From UBA1563 sp041671545 (lineage in GTDB: Bacteria > Bacteroidota > Ignavibacteria > Ignavibacteriales > Ignavibacteriaceae): 64,000 bases of DNA. Location: assembly GCA_041671545.1 (NCBI GenBank), contig JBAZBI010000004.1, forward strand, positions 200,829 through 264,828, given 5' to 3'. Positions 16,226 to 26,100 of this stretch are shown here, one piece after another (the stretch's first letter is position 1; every line of letters starts with the position of its first letter). The translations under genes and the position numbers were made by a program. The notes under the pieces are model-generated. The model had not been told where the DNA came from. It worked only from the letters and a program-made list of their open reading frames with translations, and did no database searches.

Positions 16226-16336
16226 CCCCAGTCTTTCAAAACGTTTTACTTGAAACTTTTCACTTTTAACTTTCAACTTGCCACTTGCTATTTTCCACTT
16301 GTTACTTTCCACTTTTAACTTTCTACTTTCCACTTG
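16169..16336. repeat. GAAAGTnG-type short repeats, two runs in opposite orientation
   Basis: On the plus strand 16169-16200 reads AGTAGAAAGTGGAAAGTAG and onward. The run at 16250-16336 has the same unit on the minus strand. The first lies in the dsbD signal-peptide codons, the second fills the 3' end of the nadE-dsbD gap. The same unit is inside a coding sequence at 55452-55484. Confidence 0.8.
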
Positions 16337-17974
16337 TTATCTTCTCCATCCTTGCACGATCGGGAAGCGTCTGCCGTACCCGAAAGCTTTGTTTGATACA
16401 CGCAAAGCGGGAGCTGCCTGCTTGCGTTTAAATTCATTACGATCAACCATATGCAGAACTTTTGTTACAACCTCGCGGTCTCCCAAAACATTACTTATCT
16501 CGTCGATCTCTTTATTTTCTTCTAAGTACATTCGTAAAATTTGATCTAACAACTCATACGGCGGAAGCGAATCCTGATCTGTTTGATCCGGTCTCAATTC
16601 AGCCGAAGGAGCTTTCGTTAATATTTCATCGGGAATAATTTCTTCATTTCGATTTATAAATTTTGCAACCCGGTAAAGATCGGATTTATAAACATCAGCG
16701 ATAACCGCAAGTCCGCCGCACATATCGCCGTACAAAGTTGCGTACCCGACTCCCATCTCCGATTTATTTCCCGTAGATAAGAGAAGATATTTAAATTTAT
16801 TTGAAAGAGCCATTAACAAAAGTCCGCGTGTCCGTGATTGCAGATTCTCTTCCGTAATATCTTCCGGGAAATTCCCGAAGATAGGATGAAGCAATTCCAA
16901 CGTTTTGTCAACTACCGGTTGAATAGAAATTTTGTTTGATGAGATGCCGAGATTTGCAATAAGTTTCTTAGAATCTTTTACACTTCCCATTGAAGAATAT
17001 TTTGAAGGAAGCATAACCACATGCACATATTCATTTCCTAATGCTTGAACGGCAAGATAAGTAACAATCGCCGAATCAAGCCCGCCGCTTAATCCGACAA
17101 GCACTTTTTCAAAATTCAATTTTTTGCAATATTCTTTTATACCGTAAATAAGTGCGTCATGAATTTCTTCTTCAAAAGTCCGCTCCACTTTGGTTATTGG
17201 TTCATACTTTTTGTTTGTATCATAAAGAATATAATCTTCATCAAAATTCTTCCCGAGCTGAATCAAATTTCCACCATTATCAAAACACATTGAGGCGCCG
17301 TCGAAGATCAAATCAGTCTGCGCGCCAACGTTACAAACATATGCTAGACTTATTTTATCCTTTTTTGTAAGAGTCGAAAGCATTTCCAACCGTGCGAGTC
17401 TTTTCCCATAAGAATAAGGACTCGCGGAAATGTTAATTAAAAATGTTGCTTTCTTATCAATCAATCTTTCAACGGGATCGTTGGAATAAAGTCGCTTCTT
17501 CCAATAATCTTTATCGTTCCAAATATCTTCACAAATAGAAATGCCGAGCTTCTCACCTTTGAACTCATGCACAAAAACATCGCGAGCCGATTCAAAGTAA
17601 CGCATCTCATCAAATACATCGTAATTGGGTATCAACGTTTTATGCTGAACGAATTGTATTTTTCCATCGTAACACAGGATTGCAGAATTAAAGAGATTTG
17701 TTCCTACTACATCGTCTTCTTCTGTAAGAGAACCAAAGAGAAGTCCAACCGAATTTGTTTGTGCAGCTATTTCGTGTGCGGCAGAATTCACTGCATCACG
17801 GAATTCTTTTTTTTCGACCAAGTCAAGAGAAGGATAACCAAGCAGCGCAAGTTCCGGGAAGATCACAAGATCAGCTTTATCTTCAACAGCTTTGAGGTAT
17901 CCGTTAATTATCTTTTCTTTATTTCCGTTAATATCCCCGATCACCGGATCAATCTGGAAGAGTGCAAGTTTCAT
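16337..17974 (-). CDS. nadE: Glutamine-dependent NAD+ synthetase
   Basis: A 545-residue cytoplasmic enzyme that converts nicotinic acid adenine dinucleotide to NAD+ using ATP and glutamine-derived ammonia. The N-terminal half is a nitrilase-type glutaminase with the triad E41 (FPELALLGYP), K112 (HKTLIPNYDVFDE) and C148 (GISICEDIWND). The C-terminal half is the synthetase with the PP-loop SGGLDS (296-301) and STGNKSEMGVGYATLYGD further on. Two-domain architecture and length match the bacterial glutamine-dependent class. The start ATG at 17974 gives the standard MKLALFQIDPVIGD opening. dsbD follows downstream. Confidence 0.97.
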   Translation of the reverse strand: MKLALFQIDPVIGDINGNKEKIINGYLKAVEDKADLVIFPELALLGYPSLDLVEKKEFRDAVNSAAHEIAAQTNSVGLLFGSLTEEDDVVGTNLFNSAILCYDGKIQFVQHKTLIPNYDVFDEMRYFESARDVFVHEFKGEKLGISICEDIWNDKDYWKKRLYSNDPVERLIDKKATFLINISASPYSYGKRLARLEMLSTLTKKDKISLAYVCNVGAQTDLIFDGASMCFDNGGNLIQLGKNFDEDYILYDTNKKYEPITKVERTFEEEIHDALIYGIKEYCKKLNFEKVLVGLSGGLDSAIVTYLAVQALGNEYVHVVMLPSKYSSMGSVKDSKKLIANLGISSNKISIQPVVDKTLELLHPIFGNFPEDITEENLQSRTRGLLLMALSNKFKYLLLSTGNKSEMGVGYATLYGDMCGGLAVIADVYKSDLYRVAKFINRNEEIIPDEILTKAPSAELRPDQTDQDSLPPYELLDQILRMYLEENKEIDEISNVLGDREVVTKVLHMVDRNEFKRKQAAPALRVSNKAFGYGRRFPIVQGWRR

Positions 17975-18098
17975 ATATAAAATCTTTTTTTTGCTTCAAA
18001 GTTAAAGAGAATGAGGGAGATTGGAAAACCATTAAAGAAGTAGAGGATTTTCAAAAATATTCTTTGTAGAATGGGAAGAATATTTGTCTAAATAAGCT

Positions 18099-18168
18099 GG
18101 AAGAATGACTGAATGAGGTTGAATGGATGAATGTTTTTCATTCAATCATGCAGCCATTCAATCATTCC
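18099..18168. repeat. Long imperfect hairpin of GAATG/CATTC repeats
   Basis: GGAAGAATGACTGAATGA and onward pairs with CATTCAATCATTCC after a short T-rich loop, giving a roughly 30-bp imperfect stem in the gap between nadE and the SMP-30 gene. The unit is shared with 12050-12145 and 12513-12544. Confidence 0.75.
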
Positions 18169-18218
18169 AAATTATTTATGATGTTGCGACTAGTCGAAGC
18201 CGATCCTTAAAAATCTAT

Positions 18219-19130
18219 TTACCTTATTAGTCTTATTCCTTCAACTCTCATTTTTGTTTCATAAACCGAATTTGTTTCATCTTCAGTTAAGTACAATGTT
18301 TTATAATCGCTCCCGCCAAATTCTATGTTACTTGGTTTTAATCCGGGTGTTTTAATTTTGTACATAATTTTTCCTTCGGGATCAATTACATAAACTGCTC
18401 CGCCGCCAAAATGGGCTGCATACAAATTTCCGTTTTTGTCAAACGCAATTCCATCCGGATCGCCGCCCGGTAATTCAACAAATGTAGTTTGTTTTTCGAG
18501 TGATCCGTCTTTTGCAACTGCATATTTTAAGATTCTGCTCTTAGCTGATTCACAAACGAAAATTGTTTTATAATCTTTGGAGAAAGCAATTCCATTCGGG
18601 AATGCCAGGTCTTTTGCAACCAGAACAACTTCTCGTGTATCATTCTTCACCATAAAAACTCTTCCGTCAAGAGTATCTTTATTATAACTTTTCGGATCGG
18701 TGAAGTAGAGATTTCCTTTATTATCAAAGGCTAAATCGTTTGGGCGGTTAAATTTCTTTCTTCCAAAACCTGAAGCATAAACTTCACTCTTTCCTTGCGG
18801 AGAGATTTTTAAGATCGCTCCAATTCCGTAATCGCATGCGTAAATATTTCCATCGCTCCCAATCGTTAAACCGTTTGTTTGGCTGATCGTTAATGGTTCT
18901 TCTGATTTGGAAAGAAAGATTTCTGCTTTACCATTACTAACTTTTGTAATCCATCTTCCGTAACAACTTGATGAGTAAAGATTTCCACTGCCGTCCCAAG
19001 CTGGTCCTTCCGGAAATTTTTGATCTTCCGCTATTTTTGTCCAAACAGCTTCACGTGTTGTAACCTCAGAAAGATTTTGCGCGAAATTCATTGCAGTAAC
19101 ACAAACTAAAAAAAATAATAATTTTTTCAT
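18219..19130 (-). CDS. Exported SMP-30/gluconolactonase-family protein
   Basis: A 303-residue protein with a signal peptide (MKKLLFFLVCVTAMNFAQ). The body is a six-bladed propeller of the SMP-30/gluconolactonase/LRE type. Visible family marks are FPEGPAWDGSGNLYSSS, NRPNDLAFDNKGNLYFTDP, FPNGIAFSKDYKTIFVCES and GDPDGIAFDKNGNLYAAHFGGGAVYVIDPEGK. Family members hydrolyse lactones using a divalent metal bound by Glu, Asn and Asp residues of these motifs. The substrate is not predictable. Its ATG overlaps the stop of the LolA-like gene by 4 bp, so the two are translationally coupled within an operon with the ABC transporter. Confidence 0.88.
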   Translation of the reverse strand: MKKLLFFLVCVTAMNFAQNLSEVTTREAVWTKIAEDQKFPEGPAWDGSGNLYSSSCYGRWITKVSNGKAEIFLSKSEEPLTISQTNGLTIGSDGNIYACDYGIGAILKISPQGKSEVYASGFGRKKFNRPNDLAFDNKGNLYFTDPKSYNKDTLDGRVFMVKNDTREVVLVAKDLAFPNGIAFSKDYKTIFVCESAKSRILKYAVAKDGSLEKQTTFVELPGGDPDGIAFDKNGNLYAAHFGGGAVYVIDPEGKIMYKIKTPGLKPSNIEFGGSDYKTLYLTEDETNSVYETKMRVEGIRLIR

Positions 19131-19825
19131 TTCTTCTCCTTTTTGTCTTCAAAGATGGAATCATCAATTCCAGCATTTACTTTATAATTTTTGTAGATCA
19201 CTTTTACTGTCCCTTTGGTCAGTTTTGTTTTTTTTCTTTTCGGACGATCGGGATCGTCTTGTTTTTCATCTCCCATCTGTCCCGCCATATTCATTTTACT
19301 TACATCAAAACTAAAGACCATTTGCGAAGGAAGAGGTAAATTGACCTCAGCTGGATAATCAAAATCGATGATGAAAGTACCGTTCATCTTTGTGGTTGAT
19401 TCAACTTTTTTAATAATTGATTTCTTTTTATCGATCCACACTGTTGAAAGGATCACTTCAGTTACTTCTCCTAACGGAATCACCTTAACAACCGCGCAGT
19501 TTATTCCATCAACCATTTCATCTCTTTCATAAAAACTTGTGTATGCTTTTTGAAATAATGAATGGGGAGTAAAGTTCAATCCTTCCTTCGGAAGAAGCGC
19601 AAACCCTTGTGATTTGATTTTCACTTTATCAGGTTGCTTGAAAAATATTTTTGCTTCAGTTTGCGGAACTTTCAGGAAATTTACATCAACTACAATCTGC
19701 ACATCAACTTGATAATCCTTCACTTCGCTGAATTTCTTTTTTACTTTGTCGATGATGTCTTGTCCGTCTTTCGTCTGGGGAAATGCAAGTTGGACAAACA
19801 AGAAGAGCGCTAATATATATTTCAT
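19127..19825 (-). CDS. LolA-like outer-membrane lipoprotein-sorting family protein
   Basis: A 232-residue periplasmic protein: signal peptide MKYILALFLFVQLAFPQ, then QDIIDKVKKKFSEVKDYQVDVQIVVDVNF and FFKQPDKVKIKSQGFALLP, the usual opening of LolA/LolB-type half-barrel proteins. The later WIDKKKSIIKKVESTTKMNGTFIIDFDY also fits. A lysine/arginine-rich insert lies near residues 190-205. It is probably not the general LolA but a specialised relative that binds a lipid or lipoprotein. It sits 25 bp below an ABC-2 permease gene and overlaps the SMP-30 gene, so an export-linked role is plausible inference. Confidence 0.7.
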   Translation of the reverse strand: MKYILALFLFVQLAFPQTKDGQDIIDKVKKKFSEVKDYQVDVQIVVDVNFLKVPQTEAKIFFKQPDKVKIKSQGFALLPKEGLNFTPHSLFQKAYTSFYERDEMVDGINCAVVKVIPLGEVTEVILSTVWIDKKKSIIKKVESTTKMNGTFIIDFDYPAEVNLPLPSQMVFSFDVSKMNMAGQMGDEKQDDPDRPKRKKTKLTKGTVKVIYKNYKVNAGIDDSIFEDKKEKK

Positions 19826-19850
19826 GTTAACTCCAAAAATTCTAAAATCG

Positions 19851-20687
19851 TTAAGTAAGAATATCTTTTCTTTTAAAAACGAAAAGGGTTATTCCGAAAA
19901 ATGCGATGATGTGTCCGGCGAGTACCAAATAATTTTTTATAACTTCTTGGTAATCTATCGGATCATCGAAAACCAGACGCCAGGTTGACATATAATTTGT
20001 GAACAAATAAGGTTTTATCGTTCTAAAAAAATCGATGTTGATTGCTGAAAAGATTGTGAAGATAATTATCACCGTCATAGTTGTTACAATCGGACCAATC
20101 GCATTTTCTACCAGGGAAGAAAAGAGGAAGCCGAGAGCGCAAACGACACTCATGCTCAGTGCTGCAGAAGCATAAGCAAATGCGAACCGCCAGAGAATAT
20201 CATTCTGTGCAAAAATTATTACTGCATCATTTATAACGATCAGTTCACCAACTCCAAAAATAATAAGTCCCAATCCCAAACTTATCACAGCTAAAAAGAG
20301 TACAAGAAGATTTGTATAAATCAATCCGGCAATAAATTTTGCCGTAACTAATTTTATCCGGGAAACCGGACGCGTAATGAGCATTCTATAAGTCCCGGCG
20401 GTCGCTTCACCCGCAAGCAAGTCCCCAGAGACAAGTGCAATTAAAAACGGAATGTGAATAGTTAAACTTCCGAGAATTATGTAGGCGATCAAATATCCGT
20501 TGAGAAGATTTCCGACAAAAACAAAACTGTCTTTAAAACTTCGGGTCATAAATTCAAGGTAGTGAGCGCCTTGAAAGTACATCGCAACTTGAATGATAGG
20601 AACCATTACTCCGATAGCTCCAAAACCGATGTAAGTTCTCCATTTGCGGAAAATTTTATACAATTCAATTTTAACGAGTGTGTACAT
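19851..20687 (-). CDS. ABC transporter permease (ABC-2 type)
   Basis: A 278-residue inner-membrane protein with six predicted transmembrane segments (residues about 20-35, 60-90, 105-135, 150-165, 180-205, 250-270). The motif LLAGEATAGTYRMLITRPVSRIKLVTAKF between segments two and three is diagnostic of ABC-2 permeases of the NatB/YhaP class with one ATPase partner. It overlaps the ATPase gene by one base at 20687 and is followed by the LolA-like gene after 25 bp. The exported substrate is unknown. Confidence 0.92.
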   Translation of the reverse strand: MYTLVKIELYKIFRKWRTYIGFGAIGVMVPIIQVAMYFQGAHYLEFMTRSFKDSFVFVGNLLNGYLIAYIILGSLTIHIPFLIALVSGDLLAGEATAGTYRMLITRPVSRIKLVTAKFIAGLIYTNLLVLFLAVISLGLGLIIFGVGELIVINDAVIIFAQNDILWRFAFAYASAALSMSVVCALGFLFSSLVENAIGPIVTTMTVIIIFTIFSAINIDFFRTIKPYLFTNYMSTWRLVFDDPIDYQEVIKNYLVLAGHIIAFFGITLFVFKRKDILT

Positions 20688-21601
20688 CAGGCTCCCTTCT
20701 CGGTCAAATGCAAAAAATATTCTTCGAGCGAACGTTTGGGAACAATCGAATGAACTCCAATTCCCTTTTCGACTAAGAATTTATTCAATGGTGATATCTC
20801 TTCTTTTTCGAGTAGAAATAGAATTTGGTAATCACCAAATGATTCTATTTTTTTCTGCCACTGCGTTTCGACAAGGAGTTTTTTTGCTCTTTCAATTTCA
20901 TCTATTTCAAAAGTAACTTTTAAGTTGGTAGCGTTAAGCAAATCCTGAACCGTTCCTTCAACAACTGTCGTTCCTTTATTGATAATTATCATCCGGTTGG
21001 CAACAAGCTCAACTTCCGCTAAAATGTGTGACGAAAGGAAAATGGTTTTTTGTTTTTCTTTTGAAAGATGGATGATAAGCTCGCGTATTTCCTTCATCCC
21101 TTGCGGGTCAAGTCCGGTGGTTGGTTCATCAAGAATAATTAAATCGGGATCATGTAATAAAGCCTGCCCAAGTCCGAGTCGTTGTTTCATCCCGTGAGAA
21201 AAAGTTTTTACTTTGCTTTTCGCGCGTTTCTCCAATCCGACGGTTTCAAGAATTTCCATAATTCTTTTGTTTGAAGTATCGCAGCCTGAAATCTGTCCGA
21301 GTATTTCTAAGTTCTTATAGGCTGATAAATAACCGTAGAAATCAGGTTTTTCAACAATAGCGCCAACCTTCCGCAGAATTTCATTTCTCTTCTGTTTCAG
21401 AGGTTTATCGAATATTTTTATTGTTCCGGAAGTTGGATTGATGAGAGTTGTCAACATTCTGATGGTTGTACTCTTCCCCGCGCCATTCGGACCGAGAAAT
21501 CCGAAAATATCTCCACGGTAAACGTTTAACGCCAAATCGTTCACAGCGGTTAGGTCTTTAAATTTTTTTGTAAGATTTTCTACTTCAATTACTTTTTGCA
21601 T
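20687..21601 (-). CDS. ABC transporter ATP-binding protein
   Basis: A 304-residue cytoplasmic ATPase that powers the adjacent permease. Walker A is GPNGAGKST, the signature is FSHGMKQR, Walker B is LIILDEPTTGLDP and the switch His follows in IFLSSHILAEVE. A C-terminal extension of about 80 residues (LLNATNLKVTFEIDEIERAKKLL onward) is typical of ABC-2 export ATPases. I choose the ATG at 21601 over the in-frame TTG two codons earlier. It leads a four-gene minus-strand operon: ATPase, permease, LolA-like, SMP-30. Confidence 0.95.
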   Translation of the reverse strand: MQKVIEVENLTKKFKDLTAVNDLALNVYRGDIFGFLGPNGAGKSTTIRMLTTLINPTSGTIKIFDKPLKQKRNEILRKVGAIVEKPDFYGYLSAYKNLEILGQISGCDTSNKRIMEILETVGLEKRAKSKVKTFSHGMKQRLGLGQALLHDPDLIILDEPTTGLDPQGMKEIRELIIHLSKEKQKTIFLSSHILAEVELVANRMIIINKGTTVVEGTVQDLLNATNLKVTFEIDEIERAKKLLVETQWQKKIESFGDYQILFLLEKEEISPLNKFLVEKGIGVHSIVPKRSLEEYFLHLTEKGA

Positions 21602-21692
21602 CCGCAATACTTTCTTTAACGAATTTCAAATTGAAAACTCTGTTGTAAAAATAATGGTTTTACTTTAATCTATTTTAGAAAATTGATAAGCG

Positions 21693-21735
21693 GTAGGGAC
21701 TTGCCATGGTAGGACTTGCCATGGCAAGTCTCTAC
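21693..21735. repeat. REP-like palindrome
   Basis: GTAGGGACTTGCCATGG and CCATGGCAAGTCTCTAC form a long imperfect stem in the 180-bp gap upstream of the ABC operon. The left arm is partly duplicated (GGACTTGCCATGG occurs twice). There is no T-tract, so it is more like an extragenic palindrome than a terminator. Confidence 0.75.
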
Positions 21736-21787
21736 AATTGTATAATTGATTGGTGGTTTGATTAGAGGGAAGTGAGAGTTAACTATT

Positions 21788-22666
21788 CTATGGGAAATCT
21801 ACTGCAAACCCGAAAGCGACTTTATCAATTCTTTCATCAAAATATTCGCTGAACATATTGTTTCCGGAATAAAATGAAAAGTAAAACAATATTCCTTTTG
21901 ATTCCCAATTTCCGAATTTAATACCGAGTTGAGACTGATTTGAAAAAGAATAATCAGGCAACCCTGCATAATTTATATTATGCGCAAGAAAAATATTTAC
22001 CGGTTTGTCAAATAATTTTCCGATGATTTTATCGCTGTGTAATTCAAATCCGGCTAACGCGGAAAACCGTTTTAGTGTTGAAGGACGAATGCGAAGAGAA
22101 AACGCAACCCCGCCATAATATCTTAAATCATAATTTTGAAGATGAACGTTGTTAGCTGCAACAAGTTCGGCAAAATCACGAGTGAATGGAATCGGTCCTC
22201 CAGGTTTTGTCCAATCTCTAGGATAGGGATGCACCCAAAAATTACCATCGACTAAATGGGCGCTGTTGTGAATAAAACGAAATCGAAATGAAAGAAGATT
22301 ATCATCAAATGGTTGGGTGTAAGTCGCGTTCCCGCCAAAGAAACCATCCACAGCGTCGATTTGCAAACGGAGTTGCTCGTATCCGATAACGGAAGCGTAT
22401 GCCATAAATTCAATTCCGAAATTCAATTTACTTTTATGTCCCGGAAATTGAAAAGAAAGTAAATCCATTGTATTGCCGATATCAACTTTTAGATTTGCAT
22501 TCTCCGGGTAATAAAGTACACCAATTTTTGCTTCTTGACTATTTGCACGAAGTGGAAGGAAGTTTAATCCATCGGGAAGAAATTCAAACTTTGTTTGGGG
22601 AAAAACGGTGGAAAAGAATTCCACTAAAAAAAAGAGTAGCGAGAAGATGAAGGTTCTAATAAGCAT
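21788..22666 (-). CDS. DUF1207-like exported protein
   Basis: A 292-residue protein with a signal peptide (FIFSLLFFLVEFFSTVFPQ). The mature part opens FEFLPDGLNFLPLRANSQEAKIGVLYY, which matches the 'LPDG..F.PL.AD....R' opening of DUF1207 proteins. It continues in outer-membrane-like strands (FRFRFIHNSAHLVDG, YGGVAFSLRIRP, ILFYFSFYSGNN) and ends in VAFGFAVDFP, with a terminal aromatic residue near the C-terminus as in barrels. DUF1207 has no known biochemical role. Twenty bases separate its start from the stop of the small membrane gene upstream. Confidence 0.65.
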   Translation of the reverse strand: MLIRTFIFSLLFFLVEFFSTVFPQTKFEFLPDGLNFLPLRANSQEAKIGVLYYPENANLKVDIGNTMDLLSFQFPGHKSKLNFGIEFMAYASVIGYEQLRLQIDAVDGFFGGNATYTQPFDDNLLSFRFRFIHNSAHLVDGNFWVHPYPRDWTKPGGPIPFTRDFAELVAANNVHLQNYDLRYYGGVAFSLRIRPSTLKRFSALAGFELHSDKIIGKLFDKPVNIFLAHNINYAGLPDYSFSNQSQLGIKFGNWESKGILFYFSFYSGNNMFSEYFDERIDKVAFGFAVDFP

Positions 22667-22686
22667 TCTCTGTAGAAATCCGTTCT

Positions 22687-23067
22687 TTATACTTTTGCAA
22701 TCAACGAAAGAATAAAAACCACCGTTGCTATAGTAAGTATCATTGTAAAACTGAAAAGAGCAAAGCCGAGAACTCTTTTATATTCAGGGTTAAAGTTGAC
22801 CGGTTTTGTGCGGACATCTTTTACTCTGTAGTCACCGCTTTTTACATCCCAATAATCAGTCTTAGGCAAAGATGGGGCAAATCCTCTTTTTATAGTTTGA
22901 GGGTTAAACTTTATAAGTTTTAAAGTATGTTTAGATTTTTCCAAATCGTGTGAGATTGTTGTATGCCACCAATTCTCAGGTAATTTAAGAGTTCTAAGTT
23001 CACTTATTTCGTTGTTATCAATTAAAATTTCATGGGTTAAGTCTTCACGTTTAACTATTGCAAGCAT
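22687..23067 (-). CDS. Hypothetical tail-anchored membrane protein
   Basis: A 126-residue protein, not recognised. There is no N-terminal signal; one transmembrane helix lies at the C-terminus (VLGFALFSFTMILTIATVVFILSLIA), so the N-terminal 95 residues are probably cytoplasmic or on the side determined by tail insertion. A GAGGG Shine-Dalgarno precedes the ATG. The DUF1207-like gene follows after 20 bp and they are likely co-transcribed. Confidence 0.5.
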   Translation of the reverse strand: MLAIVKREDLTHEILIDNNEISELRTLKLPENWWHTTISHDLEKSKHTLKLIKFNPQTIKRGFAPSLPKTDYWDVKSGDYRVKDVRTKPVNFNPEYKRVLGFALFSFTMILTIATVVFILSLIAKV

Positions 23068-23159
23068 TTATCCCTCGAACATTTGTTTGATTATTGAATT
23101 TAGTAATTATATTTTGGTGAGGTAAAAATAACAAAAAATAGAATCTATCAAATAAGAAA

Positions 23160-26100
23160 ATGAAAAAATTATTATTCTTTGCTTTCTTTGTTCCATTTCT
23201 TCTTTTTGCACAATCTCAACAGTCCGAGAAAAACAATACTCCTATTTACATCGCTTTTCTCTGGCATATGCACCAGCCGATTTACTGGCCTTATGAATCC
23301 ATCGTAACAACACAAGCGCAAGGGCGATATCCTTATTCTGTGTTCGATATTCATAACGAACGGCTTGGACCTTATAATTCATGGCCGAAAGACGCAGTGC
23401 AAAAAGGCATTTCTGCCGGACTTCAAAATTTTGGTGCTCAAGTGAGTTTCACCGGTTCGTTAATTGAAAATCTAAATAATCTTGAAGCGAACGGAAACAA
23501 CAATTTTAAAAATTGGAAAAGCAACTGGAATAGTATTAAAAATCAGAAAACGTCTCTCGGTAATCCCAGAATTGATATGGTCGGTTTCGGTTATTTTCAT
23601 CCATTGATGGGGCTAATAGATTATCAAGATATTCGCAAGCAAATCCAGATGCATAAAGAAATTTTTACACAAAATTTTCCCGGTTTATATTCCAAAGGAA
23701 TTTTTCCGCCGGAAAATGCTTTTTCAAATAGAATGATTCCCGCTTTAGTTGATGAAGGAATTGAGTGGGCTTTGGTTGACAATATTCATTTTGAAAGAGC
23801 TGTAAAAAATTATCCATTCGATAAAGGTGGAAATCTTTATGAACCGAACAAAGCCGATCTCCAAGGTGAAAATCCAAATGACTGGATACAACTAACTGGC
23901 GTTTGGGCAGGGACAAAAGTGTCCGCAAAGTGGGCTCGTCAACCACATTACGTTGAAAATGTAAATCCGGAAACGGGTGAAAAGAAAAAGATGATCGCTA
24001 TTCCAGCCGATAGATATTTAGGGAATGAAGATGGACGGGGTGGTTTCGGCGCTTTGAATTATGAAAACGTGATGAGTCAATTTGAAAGCAGCAATACCGA
24101 TCCGCAACATCCGATTTTACTTGTGCTTCATCACGATGGAGACAATTACGGCGGCGGAAGTTCAGCATATTATGGTTCGAATTTTCAAAATTTTGTCGAT
24201 TGGGTGAAAACAAATCCACAAAGATTTGTCTGCACAACTATTCAAGATTATTTAGGGATGTATCCTCCAAATCAAGATGACATTATTCATGTTGAAGATG
24301 GAAGTTGGAGCGGTGCGGATAACGGCGATCCTGAATTTAAGAAATGGCTTGGCGATCCTGGTAGTGATGGTTATAGTCCAGATCGTAATAGTTGGGGAGT
24401 TATTACCGCAGCAAAAAATTATGTAGAGACCGCAAATCAAATTAATGCAAATGATGTATCAACAATTCAAGCATGGAAATATTTACTTGTTGGTGAGGCG
24501 AGTGATTATTGGTATTGGGATGGATCAATCGATGGGATTTGGGATGCGCATCCTACACGCGCAGCAAATCTTGCAGTGCAAACGATTCAGACACTGGCAA
24601 AATCGGGAACAGATTTAACGCCTCCTACCATTTTTTCTCCTCAGCGTGAACCATATAATCCGGGTGCAACGGAATGGTTAATTTCTCAACCGTCCGACTT
24701 TATAATTTGGAGTTATATTTATGACATAAGCGGATTGAAATCCGTTACTTTAAAATACCGGACAGATAACGATGGAATCAATCCATCCAACTCTATTCAA
24801 AATGAAATGTATGTTGGAGGAGATGAAATTTCTGCTTGGCAGGATATAGAAATGACCGGGAAAGTTATTCCCTCAAAAACTTCTCCGGCACCATTGGTTA
24901 AAGCAAAAGAGTTTTCTGCGGAGATAAAAGGATTTAAAAATTATTTGGTTGATTATTACATCGAAGCCGTCGACAGTAACAATAATATTGCCAGAAGCCC
25001 AATAAAACATGTTTGGGTGGGAGACGGTCAAGGGACTACTCCGGGAAATTCCTCTCTCACATGGCAACCAGAAAAAGCAACGAAAGAAGATACAATAACA
25101 ATCAAACTTTCCGGAGTTAATCAAGGTGCAAAATTGCATTGGGGTGTGAATGGATTTAAAGAACCAATAAACGCTTACTGGCCATCGGGAACAACATTAT
25201 TCGCTGCGGGACAATCAGTTGAATCTCCTTTTCTATCAACCGATTCAGCCGGAGTAATTCAAATTAAAATCGGATCGTTTAATAATCCGTTGCAAACTGT
25301 AACTCAAATTGATTTTGTAATCCATTATAATGATAACACCTGGGACAATAACAGCGGGAAAGATTATAAAATTCTTTTAGATGATAGTAGTCAGACTCCT
25401 TCCAATTTTGTAGTTGACGGTATACTTGATACAAGCGCAAAAATTGTCGCTCAAAACAACAATGCTAAACTTTATCTCGATTGGAACGGTACCGAACTTT
25501 ATATCGCAACGGAATCGGCGAAAAATCAAGGGAAAGATGTTTTTGTTATTCTTTCAGACGATCCGACAACATTAAAAGCGACGCCGTGGAGCAAACAAGG
25601 CAGCATTGGAAGTTGGGCAGCATACTTAGGAAACGAAAGCACAAACAATTATTGCAGTTGGTACGATCAAAGCGGAACGACAAAGATCAGTGCAAATAAT
25701 TTTTTAGAAGGAACAATAAATCTTCAGCAAGAATTTGGAAGCATTCCAACAAAAATTTATTTAGCAATAGGGCATTACGGAACAGCTGATAACGGAACAT
25801 TGGTTTCTCAAATCCCGACCGGAAATGGTGACGGCAATATTGATGCAAATGAATTTTTCACCTTTGATTTTACATTTACCGGAATAAAAGAAAATATAAT
25901 TCAACCGGGCAAATTCTCTCTTGAACAAAATTATCCGAATCCTTTTAACCCGGAAACCGCAATCAATTGGCAACTGGCAGCAAACAGTTTTGTAACGTTA
26001 AAAGTCTTTGACATTCTTGGAAATGAAGTTGCGACTTTGGTGAATGATATGAAATCTGCGGGTAGTTATAAAGTTGTTTTCAATTCGCAAGAGACAAATA

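Noticed and set aside
14444..16333. Longer DsbD starting at 16333
   Set aside because: The extra 36 residues are only the translated GAAAGT repeat and would place the signal peptide internally.
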